A stretch of 64,000 bases of DNA from Archangium violaceum (GTDB taxonomy: Bacteria > Myxococcota > Myxococcia > Myxococcales > Myxococcaceae). The position numbers were made by a program, and so were the translations under genes. The number at the start of each line of letters is the position of its first letter. Position 1 is the stretch's first letter. The stretch is from NCBI RefSeq assembly GCF_016887565.1, contig NZ_CP069396.1, forward strand, positions 11,762,001 to 11,826,000. The letters are read 5' to 3'. This document shows, in pieces, positions 8,931 to 16,438 of this stretch. The notes under the pieces are model-generated. The model was not told the DNA's origin, made no database searches, and saw only the letters and a list, made by a program, of their open reading frames with translations.

Positions 8931-9764
8931 GTGAGCCCTCCCCGATTCATTCCCGCCTATGACGCCCCCGAGCGCCCGCGTGATCGCGCCCTGCTCTTCG
9001 TCGTGCGTGGTCTCGACGTGCTCGTCGCCGAACAGGGGGAGAGCGTCCGCATCCCCACCGGCGCGGAGCTGCCCGCGCTCGCGGCGGAGGCCCACTTCCT
9101 GGGCATGCTCGAGGACGTGGATTGCTACGCCGTCGCCCTGTCCAAGGACACCGAGCCTCCCACGGGCCTGAAGCTCGTCCCCGCGCGGAGCCTCTACAAC
9201 CGCGTGGACGAGGCCCTCTTCGGCGTCACCGGCCGCGCGCTCGCCATCGCCGAGTGGGACAGCACCCACCGCTTCTGCGGGCGCTGTGGTCAGCCCACCG
9301 TGCTCGTCCCCGGCGAGCGCGCGCGCCGCTGCCCCGCCTGCCGCACGCCCTTCTACCCGCGCATCTCCCCCGCCGTCATCGTGCTCATCACCCACGGCGA
9401 CTCCATGTTGCTCGCGCGCAACGCCAACTTCCCCGAGCCCTTCTTCAGCACCCTGGCCGGCTTCGTCGACGCGGGTGAGTCGCTCGAGGAGACCGTGGCG
9501 CGCGAGGTGAAGGAGGAGGTGGGCGTGGAGCTGAAGAACCTCCGCTACTTCGGCAGCCAGCCGTGGCCCTTCGGCCGCTCGCTCATGGTGGGCTTCACCG
9601 CCGAGTACGCCGGAGGCGACATCCGCGTGGACGGCCAGGAGATCGCCGAGGCGAAGTGGTTCACCATCGACAACCTCCCGCGCATCCCTCCGCGCATGAG
9701 CATCGCCCGCCAGCTCATCGACTCCTTCATCGCCCAGGTGAAGGCCCGGAACACCCCAGGCTGA
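8931..9764 (+). CDS. nudC: NAD(+) diphosphatase NudC (Nudix hydrolase)
   Basis: The protein is about 277 residues, close to the 257 of E. coli NudC. It has the N-terminal NudC-like domain, a four-Cys zinc ribbon (FCGRCGQP...RRCPACRTPFYPRISP), the full Nudix box with REVKEEVGVE for Mg binding, and the family-specific SQPWPFG motif just after it. NudC hydrolyses NAD(H) to NMN(H) and AMP and removes NAD caps from RNA 5' ends. I chose the GTG at 8931 because TAAGGT precedes it by about 8 bases and homology begins soon after; in-frame ATGs at 8823 and 8883 would overlap the divergent cupin gene. Confidence 0.93.
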   Translation: MSPPRFIPAYDAPERPRDRALLFVVRGLDVLVAEQGESVRIPTGAELPALAAEAHFLGMLEDVDCYAVALSKDTEPPTGLKLVPARSLYNRVDEALFGVTGRALAIAEWDSTHRFCGRCGQPTVLVPGERARRCPACRTPFYPRISPAVIVLITHGDSMLLARNANFPEPFFSTLAGFVDAGESLEETVAREVKEEVGVELKNLRYFGSQPWPFGRSLMVGFTAEYAGGDIRVDGQEIAEAKWFTIDNLPRIPPRMSIARQLIDSFIAQVKARNTPG

Positions 9765-9883
9765 GGTCCAGGAGGGCAGGCGTCCGGAAATCCCAGGCGC
9801 CGCCGGGTGGTTCGAGGTCCAGAGGGTGACTCCGCTTGCATCCACCGCCCGGGTGGGGTTGAAGCTGGCCCCTCGGATTCCCC

Positions 9884-10576
9884 ATGCCCGCCGCGCGTCC
9901 CCAGATCGAGCCCCGTCGTGTTCCCACCGCCGACTCCGTGGTGGTGAAGGAGATCTACCTCTCGGTACAGGGCGAGTCCTCGCACGCGGGACTGCTGTGC
10001 TCCTTCGTGCGGCTCACCGGCTGCCACCTGCGCTGCACCTACTGCGACAGCGAGTTCGCCTTCCACGGCGGCATGCGCATGAAGATTCCGGAGGTGGTGG
10101 CCCAGGTGAAGGCGCTCGGCGCGCCCCGGGTGGAGGTGACGGGCGGCGAGCCCCTGCTGCAGCCCGGTGTGTACCCGCTCATGGAGGAGCTGCTCTCCGC
10201 CGGCCTCATCGTGCTGCTGGAGACGAGCGGCGCCATCGACGTGCGGCTGGTGCCCCCGGCCGTCCATAAAATCGTGGACATGAAGACGCCGTCCTCGGGC
10301 GAGTGCGACCGGAACGACTACCGGAACCTCACCTCGATGAACGCCAACGACGAGCTCAAGTTCGTCATCGGCAGCCGCGAGGACTACGAGTGGTCCAAGC
10401 GCCTCATCACCGAGCACCGGCTGCTGGAGAAGCCCTACGAGCTGCTCTTCTCCACCGTCTTCGGCAAGCTCACGACGAAGGCGCTGGCCGAGTGGATCAT
10501 CGAGGACCGGCTCCCGGTGCGCTTCCAGCTCCAGATGCACAAGTACACCTGGGACCCGAACGAACGCGGGGTGTGA
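9884..10576 (+). CDS. queE: 7-carboxy-7-deazaguanine synthase QueE (radical SAM)
   Basis: The 230-residue protein has the QueE opening 'KEIYLSVQGESSHAG' and the radical-SAM cluster motif CHLRCTYC (CxxxCxxC), then 'VEVTGGEPLLQPGVYPLMEEL' for SAM binding and 'DMKTPSSGE'. QueE converts 6-carboxytetrahydropterin to 7-carboxy-7-deazaguanine in the pathway to queuosine tRNA modification, using a 4Fe-4S cluster. No other queuosine gene lies nearby, so the rest of the pathway must be elsewhere. The ATG at 9884 starts a leader of about 20 residues before the conserved part; no alternative is clearly better. Confidence 0.93.
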   Translation: MPAARPQIEPRRVPTADSVVVKEIYLSVQGESSHAGLLCSFVRLTGCHLRCTYCDSEFAFHGGMRMKIPEVVAQVKALGAPRVEVTGGEPLLQPGVYPLMEELLSAGLIVLLETSGAIDVRLVPPAVHKIVDMKTPSSGECDRNDYRNLTSMNANDELKFVIGSREDYEWSKRLITEHRLLEKPYELLFSTVFGKLTTKALAEWIIEDRLPVRFQLQMHKYTWDPNERGV

Positions 10577-10593
10577 GGGCACGGCCCCGACGC

Positions 10594-11079
10594 TCAGCCT
10601 GGCCGCAGGGCGCGGAGGAGCCACAGGCCCCAGGCGAGCGAGAGCAGGAAGAAGAGCAGGTTCACGGCGGCGAGCCAGCGCGTGCACCGGGCGAGGAGCC
10701 GGGCCCGTCGAGGACCCTGTCCCCGGTCGATGCGGCGCAGCTCCCGGGTGGGCACCCAGAGGCCCAGCGCGCCCGACACACCTAGCAGGAGCCATCGGGG
10801 GATGGCGAAGCTGGCTGGAACCCCCGGGAGGAAGGCCGCCGCGGTGGAGAGAATCCCGAGCAGCACCAGGCCCGACACCCCGAGGAGCCGCAGCGGAATG
10901 GGGCCGAGCTGGGGGCCGACCAGGGCCGCGCAGGAGGCACAGTACGCCGCCTCGCCGAGCAGCTCGGTGCACTCGCCACAGAGGAAGGTGCCGCAGCGGG
11001 TGCAGGTGGCCACCGCCGCGCGCTGATGGGTGGGGCAGCGGGGGCTCGTGGAGGCGGGCGGTTCGTGCGCGGTCGCCAC
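10594..11079 (-). CDS. Small membrane protein with N-terminal B-box-like zinc finger
   Basis: The protein has an N-terminal cluster of metal ligands (CPTHQRAAVATCTRCGTFLCGECTELL...YCASC), matching the Cys/His spacing of B-box-like zinc fingers seen in other bacterial membrane proteins. Two to four hydrophobic segments follow (PLRLLGVSGLVLLGILSTAAAF, IPRWLLLGVSGALGLWVP and a last one near the C-terminus). Function is unknown; the finger may bind a partner at the cytoplasmic face. The start is uncertain: GTG at 11079 is the closest codon that keeps the finger and begins just after the upstream gene ends at 11097. It lies directly downstream of another small membrane protein, probably as an operon. 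Confidence 0.62.
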   Translation of the reverse strand: MATAHEPPASTSPRCPTHQRAAVATCTRCGTFLCGECTELLGEAAYCASCAALVGPQLGPIPLRLLGVSGLVLLGILSTAAAFLPGVPASFAIPRWLLLGVSGALGLWVPTRELRRIDRGQGPRRARLLARCTRWLAAVNLLFFLLSLAWGLWLLRALRPG

Positions 11080-11096
11080 GGGCTCGCGTCGGGACG

Positions 11097-11378
11097 TCAG
11101 AAGCTGGGAGGCGGAGGCCGCAGGAGCACCTGCTCCACCGCGTGAGCGCCCAGACCGAGGAAGACGGCGGCCAGCACCGTGCTGCCGAAGAAGCCCGCGA
11201 GGATGAGGTTCTTGCGCGGGTGCTCGAACTGACTGAAGGCGTAGACGAGCATGTAGAAGGGCACCAACAGCACCATCATCCCGGTCCCCAGACTGCGACG
11301 GAACGCATGGATCAGCAGGAAGGCGGCGCAGACGACCGTGATGACCCCGAACAGGGCGGCGAGAGGAAGGAGCGGCAC
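11097..11378 (-). CDS. Small three-helix membrane protein, unknown function
   Basis: I do not recognise this family. From the GTG at 11378 the protein is about 93 residues with three predicted membrane helices (VPLLPLAALFGVITVVCAAF, MMVLLVPFYMLVYAF and LILAGFFGSTVLAAVFLGLG) and a Pro-rich end. The frame is open further upstream to 11486, but that part lacks codon-like composition and overlaps the divergent gene. It is followed after 17 bases by the zinc-finger membrane protein, suggesting they are co-transcribed. Confidence 0.55.
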   Translation of the reverse strand: MPLLPLAALFGVITVVCAAFLLIHAFRRSLGTGMMVLLVPFYMLVYAFSQFEHPRKNLILAGFFGSTVLAAVFLGLGAHAVEQVLLRPPPPSF

Positions 11379-11476
11379 GACCTTCAGATAGCACGGCTCT
11401 CGCCTTGTCGCGGTCCCCGTGAGCAGATTGCGTGCTAAAGGACGCTCCCACGTCTCCTCACCGAGGTGCTCCGACG

Positions 11477-11794
11477 ATGGCCACACTGAAGACGCTGCTC
11501 ACCTTCATCCTCGCGGGGGCCTTCCTGGGGCTGGCCTCGGCCTCGTGGTTGGGGCCCCAGTTCCTCACCTGGTACAACACGGCGCCGCTCGGCGCGCAGA
11601 CGGTGTGCGATCTTCCCAAGGTCATCGAAGGCGTCACCGCGGACCTGCTGCGCTACCAGCTCTACGGCACCCTCACGGGCGCGGGCGTCTTCCTCATCCT
11701 GGGCATCCTCTTCGTGGTGGCGCGCTCGAAGAAGCAGAAGCAGGCCCAGCAGCAGCCCCCGGCCAGCCCGCCCCAGCCTCGTCCGACCGCCTGA
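11477..11794 (+). CDS. Small membrane protein with two transmembrane helices
   Basis: The 105-residue protein starts at the ATG at 11477 with GAGGTG placed about 8 bases upstream. It has an N-terminal hydrophobic helix (TFILAGAFLGLASASWLG), a middle loop of about 45 residues with one Cys, a second helix (LTGAGVFLILGILFVVA), then a basic and Gln/Pro-rich tail, so both ends are probably cytoplasmic. No known domain was recognised. It diverges from the two membrane-protein genes on its left. Confidence 0.65.
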   Translation: MATLKTLLTFILAGAFLGLASASWLGPQFLTWYNTAPLGAQTVCDLPKVIEGVTADLLRYQLYGTLTGAGVFLILGILFVVARSKKQKQAQQQPPASPPQPRPTA

Positions 11795-11838
11795 GACGGG
11801 TAGACTGTCAGGCTGACCTCCCACCAGGAAGTCAGCCC

Positions 11839-12137
11839 ATGTCCAGCGCCAGCTCGCCCCGTCCCGACACGCACGCCGCTCCGGCCTCGCCCTCACCTGC
11901 CCCGGCCCCGCCCGGTGTCGAGGTGGAGGGCGTCAGCAAGTTCTACCGCCGGGGCCAGCGCGTGCTGTCGGACGTGAACCTCCACATCCGCGCCGGAGAG
12001 ACCTTCGGCATCATCGGCCCCAACGGCGCCGGGAAGACGACCCTGTTCGGGTGCATGCTCGGCCTGCTGTGGCCGGACACGGGGGCTACACCGAGACGCT
12101 GAAGTTCCTCCGCATCCCGACGGCGCTCAACCCGTAG
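11839..12137 (+). pseudogene. Remnant of an ABC transporter: start of the ATPase joined to a probable permease end
   Basis: An ATG at 11839 opens an Ala/Pro-rich leader followed by a normal ABC ATPase beginning (VEGVSKFYRRGQRVLSDVNLHIRAGETFGIIGPNGAGKTTLFGCMLGLLWPDTG), with a perfect Walker A. Directly after 'PDTG' the frame breaks and ends at the TGA at 12100-12102 (87 residues). In the +1 frame the next codons read GYTETLKFLRIPTALNP and stop at 12137, which looks like the last residues of an ABC-2 type permease. The simplest reading is an out-of-frame deletion that removed most of the ATPase and nearly all of the permease. The product cannot be a functional ATPase: the signature motif and Walker B are absent. 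Confidence 0.7.
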
Positions 12138-12176
12138 ACCCTCACCCCCATCCCCTCTCCCAGGGGGAGAGGGGAG
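12138..12176 (+). repeat. Intergenic palindromic repeat, copy 1
   Basis: An ACCCTCACCCC lead-in is followed by an 11-bp perfect stem (TCCCCTCTCCC at 12151-12161 against GGGAGAGGGGA at 12165-12175) with a 3-base loop. The same element occurs at 18494-18527 (opposite orientation) and 33826-33877. Here it sits between the ABC remnant and the end of a histidine kinase gene on the other strand, where it could act as a bidirectional transcription end. Confidence 0.8.
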
Positions 12177-12181
12177 TGACG

Positions 12182-13441
12182 TCACGCCACCGGCAGATCC
12201 ACGATGAAGCGCGCGCCGCCCTCGGGACGGTTCTCCGCGCTCAGCTGGCCCCCGAAGGACTCCACGTACTGGCGCGACAACGTCAGCCCCAGCCCCGTGC
12301 CCTTCCCCTGCTCCTTCGTCGTGAAGAACGGCGTGAAGAGCTTCGCCAGGTGCTCCGGCTTCATCCCCGGCCCGTTGTCCTCCACCACCAGCCGCACCCG
12401 CTCGGCCACCGTCTCCACGCGCACCGCCACCTGCCCGTCCAGCACCTTCGCGTCCTCGATGGCGTCCGCCGCGTTCAACAGCAGGTTCAGCAGCACCTGC
12501 CCCAGCCGCCGCGGCTCGGCCCTCACCGCCATCTGCGCCGGCGGCTCCTCCACCGCCAGCTTCACCAGCGACTTGAGCCGCACCGACGCCAGCCGCACGC
12601 TCGCGTCGAGGATCGGCGCCAGCTCGCACCGCCCCACGCCCTCCACGCCCTCGGCGCGCGACATCGCCGTGAGGTCCTTCACGATTTGATGGATGCGCTC
12701 CACCCCCTGCATCGTCTCCTGCAGGGCCTCGGTGTACTCGGCCGTGCCCACTCCCGGCGCCACCTGCTGCCACTCCTCCTGGAGGAAGCGCAGGTTGGCC
12801 TGGATGTAGGCCAGCGGGTTCTTCACCTCGTGCGCCACGCCCGCCGCCAGCCGCCCCACCTGCGCCAGCCGCTCCGCCTCCAGCACGCGCGTCTGCGACG
12901 CCACCAGCGCCTCCTTCGCCGCCAGCCGCTCCGCCTCCGCCCTCACCCGCGCGTTGCCCACCCGCCGGTAGAAGGAGCTCAGCAGCATCCCCATGCCTCC
13001 GGCCCCCAGCAGCAGCAGCAGCCACGTCGCCATCAGCGGCGCGCTCGTCCCGCTCAGCCACATCACCACGCCCGCCGACACCATCGGAAAGAGCGTACTG
13101 AGCACGCCCAGCCCCAGCGCCCCCCGCGAGATGGAGAGCGACACCACCGGCAACACGCAGAGCCAGCCGAAGAGCGGGCTGTTCACCCCTCCCACCCGGG
13201 ACAACACCAGCCCGAAGAAGACGTTGGGCAGCACCACCCCGGCCAGCGTCAGCACCACCTGGCGCCGCTCCGGCGACACCCGGCTGAGCGACCACGCCAT
13301 CACCCCCGTCAGCCCCCCCCACACCGCCCGCAGCGCCAGCGTGTCCCATGTCGGCCGCATCACCGACAGCGAGTCCACCACCCAGAACGGCAGACACACG
13401 AGGGCCAGCATGTAGAGAAGTTTCTGCTCGTCCTGGAGCAT
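12182..13441 (-). CDS. Membrane-bound sensor histidine kinase
   Basis: The 419-residue protein has about six N-terminal membrane helices with very short loops, so it probably senses something within the membrane. A coiled linker leads to a HisKA domain with GVAHEVKNPLAYIQ (phospho-acceptor His near 204) and a HATPase_c domain with NLLLNAADAI (N box), VEDNGPGM (G1), TPFFTTKEQGKGTGLGL (F and G2) near the C-terminus. There is no receiver domain, and no response regulator gene adjoins, so it is an orphan kinase. The ATG at 13441 was chosen because GGAGCGAGGA lies just upstream; the frame continues to 13534 without better support. Confidence 0.92.
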   Translation of the reverse strand: MLQDEQKLLYMLALVCLPFWVVDSLSVMRPTWDTLALRAVWGGLTGVMAWSLSRVSPERRQVVLTLAGVVLPNVFFGLVLSRVGGVNSPLFGWLCVLPVVSLSISRGALGLGVLSTLFPMVSAGVVMWLSGTSAPLMATWLLLLLGAGGMGMLLSSFYRRVGNARVRAEAERLAAKEALVASQTRVLEAERLAQVGRLAAGVAHEVKNPLAYIQANLRFLQEEWQQVAPGVGTAEYTEALQETMQGVERIHQIVKDLTAMSRAEGVEGVGRCELAPILDASVRLASVRLKSLVKLAVEEPPAQMAVRAEPRRLGQVLLNLLLNAADAIEDAKVLDGQVAVRVETVAERVRLVVEDNGPGMKPEHLAKLFTPFFTTKEQGKGTGLGLTLSRQYVESFGGQLSAENRPEGGARFIVDLPVA

Positions 13442-13577
13442 TGATTCCTCGCTCCCTGGCGCTACCCCCGAGTCTTCCTGGGGGATTCTCCCATGCTCCC
13501 GCTTCATGTCCGTCCGGTCTCCCCTGATTTCCAAGGGAATGGAGAGTTACGCAGGAACAGTGTCATAAAACGGGGTC

Positions 13578-13597
13578 AGAAGAAACCCAGCCTGGGT
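13578..13597 (-). terminator. Probable intrinsic terminator after the GIY-YIG gene
   Basis: Read on the minus strand, a perfect 6-bp stem ACCCAG/CTGGGT with a 1-base loop (13585-13597) is followed by TTTCTTCT. It begins at the stop codon of the GIY-YIG gene. The stem is short, so termination may be partial. Confidence 0.5.
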
Positions 13598-13869
13598 CAG
13601 CCACGCACCTGCTGAACAAGGCGAAGTTTCTCAGCCCGTGAGAGGCGCTTGAGGGCGGCCTCGCGGCGCAGGGCGGCGCCGCGATCGGCGGCCGACTCGC
13701 TCCACACCAGCGTCACCGGCAGGCGGGCACGGGTGTAGGCGGCGCCGCGGCCCCGGTTGTGGGTGGCCAGGCGGCGCTCGAGGTTGTTGGTGGCACCGGT
13801 GTAGAGCGACCCATCCCGGCAGCGCACCATGTAGACGGTCCAGGCGTCCGGCACGGCGGGCGGCAGCAT
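13597..13869 (-). CDS. GIY-YIG nuclease-superfamily protein (UPF0213/YhbQ-like)
   Basis: The 90-residue protein is one GIY-YIG domain: 'WTVYMVRCRDGSLYTGATNNLERRLATHNRGRGAAYTRARLPVTLVW', where the VYMV and LYTG elements replace the GIY and YIG triads, followed by the conserved Arg (ERR), a His/Asn turn, and Glu in REAALKRL. That length and layout match the YhbQ/UPF0213 family, whose E. coli member has DNA-repair-related nuclease activity. It is on the minus strand, about 18 bases after the CBS-domain gene and likely in the same transcript. Confidence 0.87.
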   Translation of the reverse strand: MLPPAVPDAWTVYMVRCRDGSLYTGATNNLERRLATHNRGRGAAYTRARLPVTLVWSESAADRGAALRREAALKRLSRAEKLRLVQQVRG

Positions 13870-13887
13870 AGCGCGCCCGTGCCCTTC

Positions 13888-14160
13888 CTAATAAGGAGGC
13901 GGGCCCTCCCATGTCCCCCCCCTGGGTTTCCCACACTCCGACATCACCAACCCCACCGGCAGCAGGGGGTCCACCCGCCAGGCCGACAGCACGTGGGCCC
14001 GGCTGATGAGCCCCACCAATCCCCCCGCCTCCTCCACCACGGGAAGTAGCGAGACACCGTGTCGCTCCATCACTCGCAGGGCACGAAGGAGAGTATCTGT
14101 GGGTAGTAGGGTGACCTCGGTCGAGGACAACCTTTCCGCAAGTGTCGGGTCTTGCCGCAT
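13888..14160 (-). CDS. Single CBS-domain protein
   Basis: The 90-residue protein is one CBS motif and a half: 'TLLPTDTLLRALRVMERHGVSLLPVVEEAGGLVGLISRAHVLSAW'. CBS motifs usually pair to bind adenosyl nucleotides, so this short protein probably dimerises or regulates a partner. The C-terminus (GGTWEGPPPY) is not conserved-looking. The ATG at 14160 is the only reasonable start. It is upstream of the GIY-YIG gene in the same direction. Confidence 0.72.
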   Translation of the reverse strand: MRQDPTLAERLSSTEVTLLPTDTLLRALRVMERHGVSLLPVVEEAGGLVGLISRAHVLSAWRVDPLLPVGLVMSECGKPRGGTWEGPPPY

Positions 14161-14306
14161 CTACGAGCCTCCCGGCTTGAACGCGGGAGAGTCATTGCAA
14201 CCACCCTGCCGGACATGTGGGTGCATTGGATTTTGAACACATCTCTTGCACCCGGGGGCATTACATTCCAGCCGTGACGAATCGAAACGGGCCCAGGTTG
14301 CTGAAG

Positions 14307-15323
14307 ATGGCGGATCTCTTCTCGCGGACGGTCAACCACGAGGGAGAGGGGCTGCTCACCCTGCCCTTCAAGCCCGACGAGCTGTACCGGGTCCCCACGG
14401 ATGACGGCGCGGCCATCGCCCTGGGGCGCTACCACCCTCGGGGCGAGCGCCGCTACGCCGAGCCCGTCGTCCTCTGCCATGGCCTGGGAGCCAACCGCTT
14501 CCACATGGACTTCGACGAGCGCTACAGCCTGGCGCGCTACCTGGCCCGGGCGGGCTTCGAAACGTGGGTGATGGAGCTGAGGGGCCGGGGGCTGGCGGGC
14601 CCCTGTGGCGAGGCCTCCTTCGATGACCAGGCCGAGCACGACGTGCGCAGCGCCCTGCGAACCGTCCTCTCCACGGGGGCGAAGGAAGTGCTCTGGGTGG
14701 GCCATTCCAAGGGAGGACTGACCCTGTACGGCCATCTGGCGCGAAACCCGCAAGCGCCCGTCCGGGCGGCCGTGGCCATGGGCAGCCCCTTCACCTTCGC
14801 GGTGCAGCCGGGCCTCAAGCGCTTCATCCAGCGGATAGAGCCGCTGCTGCGCCTGAAGATGATTCCCACCCGGCGAATCACCGGCATCGCCCTGTTCGGC
14901 GCGCCGCCGGGGCCGCTCAGCCGCTACATGATGCTGGCCTCCAACATGGAGCCGGACGTGGTGCGCAAGGCCCTGGCCAACGTGCCCGCGGACATCTATG
15001 GCGGCGTGGTGCGCCAGTTCGCCCATTGGATCGCCACCGACTCCTTCTGCATGACGGACGGCACCTGCTACCGCAAGCCGCTGTCCGAGGTGCGCCTGCC
15101 GGTGATGCTCATGGCGGGGAGCAAGGACCTGCTCGCTCCCCCGCTGGCCGTGGCACGGGCCCAGGAGCACCTCGGTGGGCCGGTGAAGCTGGTGGTGGCC
15201 GGGCGGGGGCACGGCTTCGCCGAGGACTACGGCCATGCCGACCTGGTGCTCGGACGTCGGGCACCGGACGAAATCTTCCCCCTGGTGGAGGCGTTCCTGT
15301 CCGCGCACGCGACCCGGCCGTGA
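14307..15323 (+). CDS. Alpha/beta hydrolase (esterase/lipase-like)
   Basis: The protein is about 338 residues. An oxyanion-hole segment (VVLCHGLGANRFHMD) precedes the nucleophile elbow GHSKG (WVGHSKGGLTLYGHL), then an Asp in 'MLMAGSKDLLAPP' and a His in GRGHGFAEDYGHADLVLG, completing a Ser-Asp-His triad. It resembles the lysosomal-lipase-type hydrolases that act on fatty or acyl esters. No signal peptide is visible, so it is probably cytoplasmic. I chose the ATG at 14307; a GTG at 14274 and an ATG at 14217 are in frame but lack a ribosome site. Confidence 0.88.
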   Translation: MADLFSRTVNHEGEGLLTLPFKPDELYRVPTDDGAAIALGRYHPRGERRYAEPVVLCHGLGANRFHMDFDERYSLARYLARAGFETWVMELRGRGLAGPCGEASFDDQAEHDVRSALRTVLSTGAKEVLWVGHSKGGLTLYGHLARNPQAPVRAAVAMGSPFTFAVQPGLKRFIQRIEPLLRLKMIPTRRITGIALFGAPPGPLSRYMMLASNMEPDVVRKALANVPADIYGGVVRQFAHWIATDSFCMTDGTCYRKPLSEVRLPVMLMAGSKDLLAPPLAVARAQEHLGGPVKLVVAGRGHGFAEDYGHADLVLGRRAPDEIFPLVEAFLSAHATRP

Positions 15324-15386
15324 GGCCCCGGGGGCAGTCCCGTTGTCCGCTCCTCCCTGGCGTGCTACCCCACGGGCCCGCACACC

Positions 15387-16418
15387 ATGTCCCCCACCCT
15401 TCGTCCCCTTGCCCTCGCCCTGCTGGCCCTCGTGGGCTGCGAGCGCGGCCCCGCGCCGGGTCACGCCCAGGTGGATCTCCGCCACACGCGTGAGGAGGGC
15501 GGCACGCCGGTGGCCTCCTGGGAGGCAGACGGGGTGACGGCGGAGGAGCTGCGCCTGCGCCTGGGGGAGATGAGCCCCGCGCTGCGCGAGCGCTACCAGA
15601 CGCTGGAGCAGAAGCGCGAGTACGTGGAGGGCCTGGCCCGCTTCGAGCTGCTGGTGCGGGAGGCCGTCGCGCGCGGGCTGCAGAACGACCCCGAGGTGGT
15701 GGCCAGCACCAAGCGGGCGCTGGTGTCGAGGCTGATGCGGCAACAGCTCGACGAGGCCCAGCCCCCCGTGTCCGACGCCGAGGTGGCCGCGTACTACGAG
15801 CGCCAGAAGGAGGACTACGTGCGGCCGGAGCAGGTGCGGCTCTCGCACGTCTTCCTCGCGGCGCCCCGGGCGGACGCGGCGCGCGTGGCGGCGGCGCGCG
15901 AGAAGGCGGAGAAGCTGCTCGCCGAGGCGAAGGCCCTGCCTCCCAAGGACTTCGCCGCCTTCGGCCGGCTGGCGCGGGCCCACAGCGAGGAGCCCCGCAC
16001 GCAGCCGTTGGACGGAGACCTGCGCTTCCGCGCCCTGGAGGTGCTGGCCCAGGACTTCGGGCCCGAGGTGGCCGAGGCCGCGCGCGCCCTCATCGCCAGC
16101 GGCCCGGGCGCGCTCAGTGGCGTGGTGCAGACGGACGCGGGGCTGCACGTGCTGAGGCTCACCGGGTACCAGTCGGCGCTGGACCTGAAGCTCGAGGACG
16201 TGCGCCAGCAGATCTCCGGCCGCCTGTCCCAGGAGAAGCGCACCCGGGCCTGGGCGGAGCTGCTCGGCGACCTGGAGCGCCGCTCGGGTTTCGCGCTGGA
16301 CACCGCGGCGCTGTCGCGGGTGCACGTGGACGTGAGCACACCCATGCTGCCAGCGAGCGGCCCGGCCCCCGGTACCATTCCTTCCCCCTTCCCCGCCGCT
16401 CCCGTGGAGCAACCGTGA
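15387..16418 (+). CDS. Parvulin-type peptidyl-prolyl isomerase lipoprotein (first of three)
   Basis: The 343-residue protein has a lipoprotein signal (LALALLALVGC). Next come a SurA/PpiC-type N-terminal chaperone region (REYVEGLARFELLVREAVARG...VSDAEVAAYYERQKEDYVRPEQVRLSHVFL) and a parvulin domain with the 'DLRFRALEVL' and 'SGVVQTDAGLHVLRLTGY' elements. The normal GGDLGFF motif is changed to DGDLRFR, so catalytic activity is doubtful and it may act as a chaperone. It should handle unfolded outer-membrane or secreted proteins in the periplasm. The next gene starts 20 bases after its stop. Confidence 0.87.
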   Translation: MSPTLRPLALALLALVGCERGPAPGHAQVDLRHTREEGGTPVASWEADGVTAEELRLRLGEMSPALRERYQTLEQKREYVEGLARFELLVREAVARGLQNDPEVVASTKRALVSRLMRQQLDEAQPPVSDAEVAAYYERQKEDYVRPEQVRLSHVFLAAPRADAARVAAAREKAEKLLAEAKALPPKDFAAFGRLARAHSEEPRTQPLDGDLRFRALEVLAQDFGPEVAEAARALIASGPGALSGVVQTDAGLHVLRLTGYQSALDLKLEDVRQQISGRLSQEKRTRAWAELLGDLERRSGFALDTAALSRVHVDVSTPMLPASGPAPGTIPSPFPAAPVEQP

Positions 16419-16438
16419 CTGTCGAGAGGAGCCCCTTC

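Noticed and set aside
9800-9835. A GGTTCGAGGTCC stretch like a tRNA T-loop
   Set aside because: There is no acceptor stem or anticodon arm around it.
14070-16412. 780-codon open frame on the minus strand over the hydrolase and first parvulin genes
   Set aside because: A shadow of high-GC coding on the other strand; no domain or start site.
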